Part shown: positions 6,260 through 12,003 of the stretch, piece by piece
Numbering within the stretch: position 1 is the first letter of the stretch
How the letters are laid out: each line of letters begins with the position of its first letter
Assembly (NCBI GenBank): GCA_027307295.1
Contig: DAHUXF010000033.1
Span: 1 to 13,621 of the forward strand
DNA: 13,621 nt
Origin: Acidobacteriaceae bacterium
GTDB lineage: Bacteria; Acidobacteriota; Terriglobia; Terriglobales; Acidobacteriaceae
Reading direction: 5' to 3'
Translations under genes and position numbers: made by a program
Notes under the pieces: generated by a model
What the model saw: the letters and a program-made list of their open reading frames with translations, nothing else
Told to the model about the DNA's origin: nothing
Databases searched by the model: none

Positions 6260-6843
6260 TTAGACGATCGGCTCATAATAGCGCTCGCCCGCACAGGCCC
6301 GGCACAGGACCTTGGCCCCGACTTTTATCTCCCGCCGGAAATTGATGCCTTCACCACAATGCGCGCAGACAATGCGTTCGCCTTTGTATCCGGGAAATTC
6401 TTCCGGTGGAAGCTCTACATGCACCCACTGGGACTGGAACAACTGCTCGTCGGCATCTCACGATAGGCCAGCATCTGTTGCTGATTTTTGTCAGTGATCT
6501 CCGGGTGCAGGTTTTTGGCGGCGGCTTTGGAGGATTCTTTTGCCGCGATGCGCACGGCTTTTCCTGTTTCGATATCGACAAAGGTCGCGGCAACTTTACC
6601 CCAGTCGCGAAATTTCAGGGCGCGCTTGCCCAGGCGGCATCCCGTGACCACCATGACTGCGTCGGTGGCACAGCGATCAATTTCCACGAAAGTCACAATG
6701 CGTTTGCGGTCTTTTCCCTGGGGCTCTTCCAGGCCCAGCTTATGCAGGCCCAGCATGGCCATACGGACGCCCAGCACCTGGCCGGCGCAGAGATGGCCGT
6801 GCGCTGCGGCGGCATCGGAAAGATATTCTTCCAGCGTCTTCAT
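6260..6843 (-). pseudogene. FmdE-family zinc protein gene, broken by an apparent 1-base deletion
   Basis: The FmdE family is named after a subunit of formylmethanofuran dehydrogenase, but bacterial members occur without that enzyme and have no settled role. The first frame (6843 to 6415) starts with a typical FmdE domain: His15-Gly-His17-Leu-Cys19, then Cys58 (Asp-Arg-Cys-Ala-Thr-Asp) and Cys69 (Thr-Gly-Cys-Arg). After Tyr-Arg-Glu-Met-Pro it shifts to nonsense and stops. The second frame (to 6260) resumes with Gln-Trp-Val-His-Val-Glu-Leu-Pro and ends in a C-terminal zinc ribbon (Cys-Ala-His-Cys, Cys-Arg-Ala-Cys). Joining the frames at about 6448-6453 with one added base (giving Met-Pro-Asp-Glu-Gln) restores one protein of about 194 residues, the usual size. 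The second half alone has only a TTG start. The ATG has AAGGA 8 nt upstream and follows the next gene's stop by 2 bp. A sequencing or assembly error is a real alternative to true decay. Confidence 0.82.
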
Positions 6844-6845
6844 GG

Positions 6846-7481
6846 TTACGGTCCTTCTTCTTCCGTGTTTTCCGGTTGCAGGTCCGCTCCGCGGGCACGC
6901 ACAATGAAGCCGGTCTTCTCAACGCCGTTGATAAAGGTCACGCGCATGGGATCGCGCTCCCACCTGGGCGCGCCGCAGGCAGGGCCGGAAAATTCTTTTT
7001 TCAGAATTGCCTTACGCTTGCCCAATTGAGCAACCATCATGTAGGTCTTGGTTCCGTCGTCAGAGAGGCCGCAATACGCAACATAGTCGCGATACCAGCT
7101 GGCCACGGACACTTCTTCGTCAAAGGAAGGCAGGGGCAACTGGCTGATGTGTCCGGTCTGGCGGTCCACGCTCATCCAGCCAGCCAGCCGCCAGACCCAG
7201 GCAGGAAGCTTTCTTGATTCACCAGGTAAAGCGTCATTGATCCGGTAAGCGCGCCGGACAACAAACATCCGTTCTGTGATCTCATGCGCCGGCCCGGTGG
7301 TGTACTCGCGGATATGCCCGTCAATGATGAGCCTGCGGATTTTTATGGACTGCACGGCGCCGGTTTCAGTCCGGATTTCTACCGGATGCCATCGCCCCAG
7401 CACCGTGGTATGTGTGCGCGGAGCGGCGTAAGCATTGAGCTCGCAGAGTAGAAGGCCGAGGCAGAAAATTGCAGTCCGCAT
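6846..7481 (-). CDS. Secreted protein of unknown function
   Basis: From the ATG at 7481 the protein has 211 residues and begins with a signal peptide: Met-Arg-Thr, a hydrophobic core (Ala-Ile-Phe-Cys-Leu-Gly-Leu-Leu-Leu), and a likely cleavage after Ala-Tyr-Ala-Ala at about residues 17-20. An upstream in-frame start at 7553 would put 24 polar residues ahead of the signal and is less likely. The mature part looks like beta-rich alternating sequence with several Trp and Arg residues and two Cys that might pair (Tyr-Cys-Gly-Leu, Pro-Ala-Cys-Gly). I do not recognise a family. It runs 2 bp ahead of the fmdE-type gene, so the two are probably one operon; there is no functional link that I can name. 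The ribosome-binding site is weak, but a perfect TATAAT lies 13 bp upstream of the ATG. Confidence 0.78.
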   Translation of the reverse strand: MRTAIFCLGLLLCELNAYAAPRTHTTVLGRWHPVEIRTETGAVQSIKIRRLIIDGHIREYTTGPAHEITERMFVVRRAYRINDALPGESRKLPAWVWRLAGWMSVDRQTGHISQLPLPSFDEEVSVASWYRDYVAYCGLSDDGTKTYMMVAQLGKRKAILKKEFSGPACGAPRWERDPMRVTFINGVEKTGFIVRARGADLQPENTEEEGP

Positions 7482-7493
7482 GTGCGTACCGCA

Positions 7494-7499
7494 ATTATA
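7494..7499 (-). promoter_or_regulatory. Candidate -10 box (TATAAT) for the secreted-protein gene
   Basis: A perfect TATAAT reads on the minus strand 13 bp before the ATG at 7481, giving a very short leader. No good -35 element is present at 16-18 bp. The support is therefore one motif plus position. Confidence 0.3.
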
Positions 7500-7654
7500 T
7501 GACTCGGCTTCCGCCGCAGAGCGTGTCCGGGAAGCGCATGCAGTGTGTGACATGGCAAAGTTTATACAGGCGATTTAATTTTGTTATATTAAAAGCCATA
7601 CCCATTATGGGCTTACTAGTAATAGTTATCAGGATTAATAACTTAATGAAAAAT

Positions 7655-7660
7655 TATAAT
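7655..7660 (+). promoter_or_regulatory. Candidate -10 box (TATAAT) for the HD-GYP operon
   Basis: A perfect TATAAT ends the AT-rich spacer on the plus strand, about 195 bp before the chosen ATG. The sequence at -35 distance (GATTAA region) is poor. A transcript from here would begin at about the TTG at 7666, which argues that translation starts further downstream. Confidence 0.3.
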
Positions 7661-7854
7661 GCCGATTGAGTTCTTTCCATAGGCTTGAAAACCACATATC
7701 ATTAAGAGACTTCCCATTGAGAATAGCGGTTACCAAATCATGCAGATACTTGAGAGGCAGTCCGGGGTCTTCAGTGCACTACAAAGACGATTTACGCAAG
7801 GTCCATGAGTTAACGGATACAACCCTCGAATTGCCTTTGCCTTCTCATCCATCG

Positions 7855-8865
7855 ATGGCATCCATACCGGAGAGGGCAAAGGAGGAATATGAACGGCATA
7901 AGCAGCGGGCGCCCAAAATCCTTATCGTAGACGATAAACTGGAAACCCTGCTTCTGCTGCGTGAACTGCTTTCCACCAGAAAATACGAAATCATTACCGC
8001 CACAGAGGCGGAAGAAGCCAAAAAGCTTGTTCATGAGCAGCGTCCGGAACTGGTGCTTCTGGATGTGGTGATGCCTGGCAAATCAGGCTACGAACTCTGC
8101 CGCGAGCTCAAGGAAGATCCCATCACCCGGCTTATCCCTGTGGTGATGATCACGGGACTTTCTGACCGCGACGACCGGGTGCGCGGCATTGAGGCCGGGG
8201 CCGATGACTTTCTCAGCAAGCCACTCTATCCGGAAGAACTGTTTGCCCGCGTCAAGTCCCTGCTGAAGCTCAAAGAATTCACAGACGAACTGGAGAACGC
8301 TGAAGCGGTGCTGGTGGCGCTGGCCCTGGGCATTGAGTCGCGCGATCCTTATACGGGCAATCACTGTGAACGGCTGGCGCATTATGCCGTTGAACTGGGA
8401 CACTATATCGGCCTGGACGGCGACAGCATTATTGCCTTAAAGCGGGGCGGTTACCTGCATGATCTGGGCAAGGTCTCCATTCCGGATGACATTTTGAAAA
8501 AAGGCACCCGGCTGACTGCGGCAGAATGGGAGATCATGAAACAACATCCGGCCATTGGAGAAACCATTTGCCGGCCTCTTAAGTCATTTCGCAATGTGCT
8601 GCCCATCATCCGCCATCACCATGAGCACTGGGACGGCAGCGGATACCCCGATCAGCTCTCCGGATACAGCATTCCTCTTCTGGCGCGCACACTTCAGGTA
8701 GTTGACGTTTATGATGCCTTGCGCACAGCGCGTCCGTACAAACCGGCGATTACGCATGAAGAAGCCGAACGCACCATGATGGACGAGGCCAACAAAGGGT
8801 TGTGGGACCCAAACCTTGTGCCGGCATTCTTTGCCATGCTCAAACATAAGGAACAGGCGGCATGA
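7855..8865 (+). CDS. RpfG-type response regulator with HD-GYP domain
   Basis: RpfG-type proteins are cytoplasmic two-component regulators whose HD-GYP domain hydrolyses cyclic-di-GMP. From the ATG at 7855 there are 336 residues. The receiver spans about 20-140: Asp26-Asp27, phospho-Asp70, Thr100 and Lys122 are all in place. A helical linker follows. The HD-GYP domain has His202-Asp203-Leu-Gly-Lys, His231, the His-His-Glu-His-Trp-Asp-Gly-Ser-Gly-Tyr-Pro block at 255-265, and Val-Val-Asp-Val-Tyr-Asp at 282-287. Both domains look active. The start is uncertain. The frame is open back to 7666, with a GTG at 7774 as the main alternative. Length and domain position favour 7855, but its ribosome-binding site is weak. 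The stop overlaps the next gene by 4 bp, which suggests joint control. No sensor kinase is adjacent. Confidence 0.93.
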   Translation: MASIPERAKEEYERHKQRAPKILIVDDKLETLLLLRELLSTRKYEIITATEAEEAKKLVHEQRPELVLLDVVMPGKSGYELCRELKEDPITRLIPVVMITGLSDRDDRVRGIEAGADDFLSKPLYPEELFARVKSLLKLKEFTDELENAEAVLVALALGIESRDPYTGNHCERLAHYAVELGHYIGLDGDSIIALKRGGYLHDLGKVSIPDDILKKGTRLTAAEWEIMKQHPAIGETICRPLKSFRNVLPIIRHHHEHWDGSGYPDQLSGYSIPLLARTLQVVDVYDALRTARPYKPAITHEEAERTMMDEANKGLWDPNLVPAFFAMLKHKEQAA

Positions 8866-9647
8866 ATCTGGCGACCGAGGCGTCGTCACACAGGTCAGGA
8901 CCGCAAAATGCCCAGCCGCAATACAGCATTATTGTGCCTGCCTTTAATGAGCGGGCACGTATTGGCGGCACTCTGAAAAATATTACCGAGCATCTGCGCC
9001 AGCAGAATTGGAATGCAGAGGTCCTGGTGGTCAATGACGGCTCGCGTGATGACACGGTGGAGTTTGTAAAGACCTTTGCTGAAGATCATCCGCAGGTGCG
9101 CTTGCTGGAAAACCCTGGCAATCAGGGCAAAGGATATGCCGTGCGCACCGGCATGTTAAGCGCCCACGGAAAAATCCTGCTGTTTACTGATGCCGATCTT
9201 TCTTCGCCGATCTCCGAGGCAAGCAAGCTTTTTGCCGCACTGGAAGCAGGAGCGGATGTGGCCATCGGTTCGCGGTGGCTGGACCCGAAGCTGCAATTTC
9301 AGCGGCAGTCTTTGAAGCGGCAGCTCATGTCCCGCGCCTACAATATTTTTATGCGCATCGTGCTTGCGCTGCCTTACCGTGACACCCAGTGCGGATTCAA
9401 AGCATTCACCCGCGACGCAGCCAGAAAAATTTTTTCCAAGCAGCGGATCAGACGATGGGGCTTTGATTCGGAAATCCTGTATCTGGCCCACAGCATGAGG
9501 ATGAAGGTGGTGGAAGTTCCGGTCGCCTGGGGCCACGATGAACGGTCCAAAATGCATCCATGGCGGGACGGTTTTTATATGGGGCTGGATACGCTGAAGG
9601 TCCGCTGGTACTCGCTCACGGGGGGCTACCGGCCCACCGCAAGATAA
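8862..9647 (+). CDS. Family 2 glycosyltransferase, polyprenyl-phosphate glycosyltransferase type
   Basis: The 261-residue protein is a GT2 enzyme most like the ALG5/DPM1 group, which moves a sugar from a nucleotide sugar to a lipid-phosphate carrier at the cytoplasmic membrane. The N-terminal fold has Ile-Ile-Val-Pro-Ala-Phe-Asn-Glu at 23-30, Asn-Asp-Gly-Ser at 58-61, the metal-binding Asp-Ala-Asp at 110-112, Asp-Thr-Gln-Cys-Gly-Phe-Lys at 174-180, and Gly-Phe-Asp-Ser-Glu-Ile-Leu at 200-206. No C-terminal membrane segments are present, so it is probably peripheral. The ATG overlaps the HD-GYP stop (ATGA), with AAGGA about 9 nt upstream, so the pair is translationally coupled. This suggests envelope or exopolysaccharide sugar transfer under cyclic-di-GMP-related control. 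The sugar and the lipid acceptor cannot be told from sequence. Confidence 0.92.
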   Translation: MNLATEASSHRSGPQNAQPQYSIIVPAFNERARIGGTLKNITEHLRQQNWNAEVLVVNDGSRDDTVEFVKTFAEDHPQVRLLENPGNQGKGYAVRTGMLSAHGKILLFTDADLSSPISEASKLFAALEAGADVAIGSRWLDPKLQFQRQSLKRQLMSRAYNIFMRIVLALPYRDTQCGFKAFTRDAARKIFSKQRIRRWGFDSEILYLAHSMRMKVVEVPVAWGHDERSKMHPWRDGFYMGLDTLKVRWYSLTGGYRPTAR

Positions 9648-9783
9648 CCTGCAACAAACCAATCTTTCTTGACCCAACATCTGCGATCTTGAACGTAAGG
9701 ACAGATGCTACTGGCTGTCAATCGTCACAGGAGAAGCCGGCTCACAAGCTGCCAGGATGCATGATGAATAACGATGAATAATT

Positions 9784-10047
9784 TTAAGATGCAGCCGCTC
9801 TGAGGACTTTTTTCGGCGGCTGTTCTTTCCGCACGACCTGCACACCGGCTTCACAATCAAAGGCCAATGTCATGTCCGTAGAGCAATTTCCGCAAAGCCA
9901 GAAGTGTTCTATCCGGGAAGGCTTCTTGGGGAGGGCTGGCACGGAAGCTTCGCGCGGCAAGTCGGATGATTCAACCATAAAGATCTTGCCCTCGCGGAGG
10001 TACACAAGCGGTGTGGAACAGGTTGGATTCGCACATTTAGAAAGCAT
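9784..10047 (-). CDS. Small four-Cys, probably zinc-binding protein of unknown function
   Basis: The 87-residue product begins Met-Leu-Ser-Lys-Cys-Ala-Asn-Pro-Thr-Cys, with Cys5 and Cys10. It has a second pair at Cys52 and Cys55 (Leu-Cys-Gly-Asn-Cys). The four Cys could make a split zinc ribbon with about 40 residues between the halves; these residues include a basic patch and His48-Phe-Trp. A further Cys65 lies in Asp-Cys-Glu. The C-terminus is basic (Lys-Lys-Val-Leu-Arg). I do not recognise a named family; similar short proteins seem to occur in Acidobacteria, from memory. The start is secure, with AAGGAGGT about 9 nt before the ATG. It stands alone, its stop facing the glycosyltransferase gene across about 136 bp with no clear terminator. 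A tandem 15-bp repeat at 10096-10127 lies upstream and may control it. Confidence 0.85.
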   Translation of the reverse strand: MLSKCANPTCSTPLVYLREGKIFMVESSDLPREASVPALPKKPSRIEHFWLCGNCSTDMTLAFDCEAGVQVVRKEQPPKKVLRAAAS

Positions 10048-10095
10048 TGAATGTTTACCTCCTTCACAAAGTATTCAATCCTGCTCTGGGCCACC

Positions 10096-10127
10096 ATAAA
10101 GTAGATGCACTAATAAAGTAGATGCAC
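10096..10127. repeat. Tandem 15-bp direct repeat upstream of the four-Cys gene
   Basis: ATAAAGTAGATGCAC occurs at 10096-10110 and again, identical, at 10113-10127, a 17-bp period. It lies 49-80 bp before the four-Cys gene's ATG, where an operator or promoter would be expected. I do not know the cognate regulator. Confidence 0.6.
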
Positions 10128-10201
10128 AAATTTTCCCGGTGGGTTCCATACAATCGCAATACCTGTGCACGATGGACCAAAATTGAATGAACCAGCTCTG
10201 T

Positions 10202-10306
10202 TTAGCTGCCGGAAAGCGCAGGCAAGAGCATCACTAAGGCTGCGATCCAAAATGCTATCCAGATCAAAAAATCTTTGGTTCCTGCCGCGTCCACAGTTGT
10301 GTTCAT
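10202..10306 (-). CDS. Possible 34-residue single-pass membrane peptide
   Basis: From the ATG at 10306 (minus) the frame encodes 34 residues: a short polar start (Met-Asn-Thr-Thr-Val-Asp-Ala-Ala-Gly-Thr-Lys-Asp), then about 19 hydrophobic residues with two Trp-type positions (Ile-Trp-Ile-Ala-Phe-Trp-Ile), and a Leu-Ser-Gly-Ser end. GGGAGG stands 10 nt before the ATG, a strong ribosome-binding site. The combination of good initiation signal and one clean membrane segment is more than chance normally gives, but the peptide has no homologue that I recognise, and the same frame continues upstream to 10453. It lies alone between the receiver gene and the four-Cys gene. Confidence 0.45.
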   Translation of the reverse strand: MNTTVDAAGTKDFLIWIAFWIAALVMLLPALSGS

Positions 10307-10477
10307 GTTGCCGCTGCCTCCCTGGTCAAGCTGTCTGGATACAATGCAAATCGGCAGCCAGGAGATAAGCCTCTTTAAAATGAGCAACTTGGGTAGGGGC
10401 TGATATGGGCAGGATGTGTCAGATCCCACGCACTGCGTGTGCCTGCCGGTCACAAAAGGCAGGAAATTGCGGAAAGC

Positions 10478-10864
10478 TCAGGCCGCTTCCAATACCTGGC
10501 GAATCCTGGCCGAAAGCATTTTTATGGTGAATGGTTTTTGTACCAGAACAGTACCAGGCGTCAGCACTCCGCCAGGGGCCAGTGAGCCATCGGCAAATCC
10601 AGAGATGAAGACCACTTTCATGTCAGGGCGGCTGTGCGTGAGCTGTTGTGCCAATTCAGGACCGGGCAGGTCTCCCATGACAACGTCAGTGACCAGCAGA
10701 TCAATCTTGGCTGGATACTGATGTGCAATTTGCAGCGCCTCTGCGCCGTTTGCGGCAGAAAGCATCCGGTAACCGAGCTGCCCGAGAAGATCGACTACGA
10801 CAACACGGAGTGACTCTTCGTCGTCCACAAGAAGAATGGTTTCAGTTCCGCGATGATAATCCAC
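10478..10864 (-). CDS. Single-domain response regulator (CheY-like)
   Basis: The 128-residue protein is one receiver domain with no output domain. Asp14-Asp15 end the first strand (Leu-Leu-Val-Asp-Asp-Glu-Glu), and Asp60 is the phosphorylation site (Val-Thr-Asp-Val-Val-Met). Ser88 fills the Thr/Ser position (Phe-Ile-Ser-Gly-Phe) and Lys110 the conserved Lys (Gln-Lys-Pro-Phe). All catalytic residues are present, unlike in the two receiver-like proteins near kaiC. The sequence style (Ala-Asn-Gly-Ala-Glu-Ala-Leu, Ile-Ser-Gly-Phe) is that of receivers attached to or paired with hybrid histidine kinases. The start is a GTG at 10864, with GGGGA a few bases upstream. No kinase gene is adjacent, so its partner is unknown. 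It follows hemG by about 150 bp on the same strand. Confidence 0.92.
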   Translation of the reverse strand: MDYHRGTETILLVDDEESLRVVVVDLLGQLGYRMLSAANGAEALQIAHQYPAKIDLLVTDVVMGDLPGPELAQQLTHSRPDMKVVFISGFADGSLAPGGVLTPGTVLVQKPFTIKMLSARIRQVLEAA

Positions 10865-10921
10865 ACGTCCCCATGTCCGGCCTGAGAAGCCGGATTTTTC
10901 GGCTGATGAAAAGCGATTGTG

Positions 10922-10940
10922 AACCCACTTACGGTGGGTT
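10922..10940 (-). terminator. Hairpin between hemG and the receiver gene
   Basis: AACCCAC and GTGGGTT form a perfect 7-bp stem around a 5-nt loop, about 78 bp after the hemG stop. The bases after it on the minus strand are not T-rich, so it is at best a weak terminator or an mRNA 3'-end stabiliser. Confidence 0.35.
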
Positions 10941-11017
10941 TCAACTGCAAAGACAGGTGGAAATGAAACTTTCGTCAGTATCTACCGTAATGACTTCAGG
11001 ATAAAATGCTGGATGGG

Positions 11018-11617
11018 CTAAGCGGCATAAGGCTCGGCCACGACCTCTCTGCTCTGGATCATAACGGCCCATTCCTGCACAAAACGCTCCAGCACAGCCC
11101 AGTCCGTGTATTCATAGTTGCGCGAAGTATCGGTATGGCCTCCGACTTTCCTGGCAATGCTCTTCATAATCCAGCGGAGCAGGGGATTGTACCGCCGGTA
11201 GAGCAGCGCGCCTGCCACGGGCAGGACCTTCTGGGGATGCCAGTTTGTTTCTGCAATAAATGCAGCGACCATTCGCTCCACATCAGCCGCAAATTGCTTG
11301 TGGCGCTCCGGGCTTTCGCCTGCCCGTTCTGCACCAGCTTGGCTCAGAGAGACAGAAAGAAATGCCGCCGGCATTGCTGCCAACTGGGAAAGATGCGCCA
11401 CCACGAACTTCACCATTTCACGTTCATGCTTTCCAGTATGGACGGAGGCCGCAAGAATCACGCCCCGGTAACGCCCCAGGTCAATGGCTGCGGCTCGTCT
11501 GGCGACGATTCTGAGTTCCGCCTCCAGTCCAAAAGCGCGCAGTTTACTCACAACATACTGTGCTATCTTCTGTGTCTGCCCGGTCCGCGTGGAGTAGAGG
11601 ACAGCAACCGGTTTCAT
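11018..11617 (-). CDS. hemG: HemG-type flavodoxin: protoporphyrinogen IX dehydrogenase (quinone)
   Basis: HemG is an FMN protein that oxidises protoporphyrinogen IX to protoporphyrin IX and passes electrons to quinones at the cytoplasmic membrane. The 199-residue product matches the family throughout. The FMN phosphate loop Ser-Thr-Arg-Thr-Gly-Gln-Thr is at 9-15, and Ile-Leu-Ala-Ala-Ser-Val-His follows at about 54-60. The long insert typical of HemG has Val-Ala-Gly-Ala-Leu-Leu-Tyr-Arg-Arg-Tyr, then Ile-Met-Lys-Ser-Ile-Ala and Gly-Gly-His-Thr-Asp-Thr, ending in Tyr-Thr-Asp-Trp. It is somewhat longer than the E. coli protein (181 residues). AGGGAGG stands just before the ATG. No other haem genes are near, so a stress or redox role for a HemG-like flavodoxin is possible. 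An FNR-like site lies about 87-100 bp upstream. Confidence 0.9.
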   Translation of the reverse strand: MKPVAVLYSTRTGQTQKIAQYVVSKLRAFGLEAELRIVARRAAAIDLGRYRGVILAASVHTGKHEREMVKFVVAHLSQLAAMPAAFLSVSLSQAGAERAGESPERHKQFAADVERMVAAFIAETNWHPQKVLPVAGALLYRRYNPLLRWIMKSIARKVGGHTDTSRNYEYTDWAVLERFVQEWAVMIQSREVVAEPYAA

Positions 11618-11647
11618 ATTTCCTCCCTGGTTTTCTCCTTGGACTTC

Positions 11648-11674
11648 TCTCCTGTAACCCTTTCTCCTGTAACC
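11648..11674 (-). repeat. Tandem 12-bp repeat with Shine-Dalgarno-like cores ahead of hemG
   Basis: TCTCCTGTAACC (plus strand) occurs at 11648-11659 and 11663-11674, a 15-bp period. On the transcribed (minus) strand each copy reads GGTTACAGGAGA. Two more purine-rich motifs (AAGGAG, AGGGAGG) follow before the hemG ATG, so four ribosome-binding-site-like elements stand in a row. Confidence 0.55.
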
Positions 11675-11703
11675 AAGGATGCACGCATTTCCGGCGCGGT
11701 GGC

Positions 11704-11717
11704 ATGACGTGGATCAC
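11704..11717 (-). promoter_or_regulatory. Possible FNR/Crp-family binding site upstream of hemG
   Basis: ATGAC-GTGG-ATCAC has the layout of the FNR consensus TTGAT-N4-ATCAA and matches it at 7 of 10 fixed bases. It lies 87-100 bp before the hemG ATG. A flavodoxin oxidising a haem precursor with quinones fits oxygen- or redox-linked control, but a single site with three mismatches is weak evidence. Confidence 0.35.
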
Positions 11718-11950
11718 ACCACCAAGTGACATCGCCACGTAGCATGTGTTAAGGCGATGGCGTCAGCCATTTTCCCAAAGGTAAAGCTGTTTTTCGGCGC
11801 GAAAGCAGGCTTACGCCTTGATGGCCTCACGCAAGACGTATTTCGATTTTTTTGCCCCTTTCACGCTGAACTGCTCCCGCCTTGCCCAACAATTTCCAGA
11901 TTGGCCCGATTCGCGCTTTTAGCGTTGATTCGCGGCCAGTCTCAATCTTG

Positions 11951-11983
11951 ATCTGCGCTCGTCCGCGTAAATCTGCGGCGAAG
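11951..11983. repeat. Copy 2 of the dispersed 33-bp repeat
   Basis: This copy matches 224-256 at 29 of 33 positions; the middle 10-nt unit has diverged most. It lies 20 bp after the stop of the alcohol dehydrogenase gene, in the same orientation relative to that gene as copy 1 has to pyrB. Confidence 0.6.
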
Positions 11984-12003
11984 AAGTTCGCCTTCTAAAA
12001 TTC

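Larger units (their letters stand above)
7482..7854. other. AT-rich spacer between divergent genes
   Basis: About 370 bp lie between the secreted-protein gene (minus) and the HD-GYP gene (plus). The stretch 7559-7665 is strikingly AT-rich compared with its surroundings and contains a short hairpin (CCCATTATGGG, 7601-7611). The plus-strand frame of the HD-GYP gene stays open back to 7666, but with a TTG start and no clear ribosome-binding site. The encoded residues do not look like a known domain, so I treat the region as a two-way promoter region. Confidence 0.55.
10048..10477. other. 430-bp region between the four-Cys gene and the receiver gene
   Basis: This holds the tandem repeat at 10096-10127 and a possible 34-residue membrane peptide at 10202-10306, both listed separately. 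The rest shows no gene that I can support. A longer minus-strand frame reaching to 10453 only adds residues without domain features upstream of the peptide. Confidence 0.55.
11618..12003. other. 386-bp non-coding region upstream of hemG
   Basis: No supported gene. The region holds a purine-rich tandem repeat (11648-11674), an FNR/Crp-like site (11704-11717), an inverted repeat CATCGCC/GGCGATG (11730-11759) and the second copy of the dispersed repeat (11951-11983). A 64-residue plus-strand frame at 11757-11951 has no domain features and no ribosome-binding site. Confidence 0.6.

Noticed and set aside
11006..11707. 233-residue plus-strand open frame
   Set aside because: Antisense shadow of hemG; Cys/His-rich low-quality translation and no ribosome-binding site.
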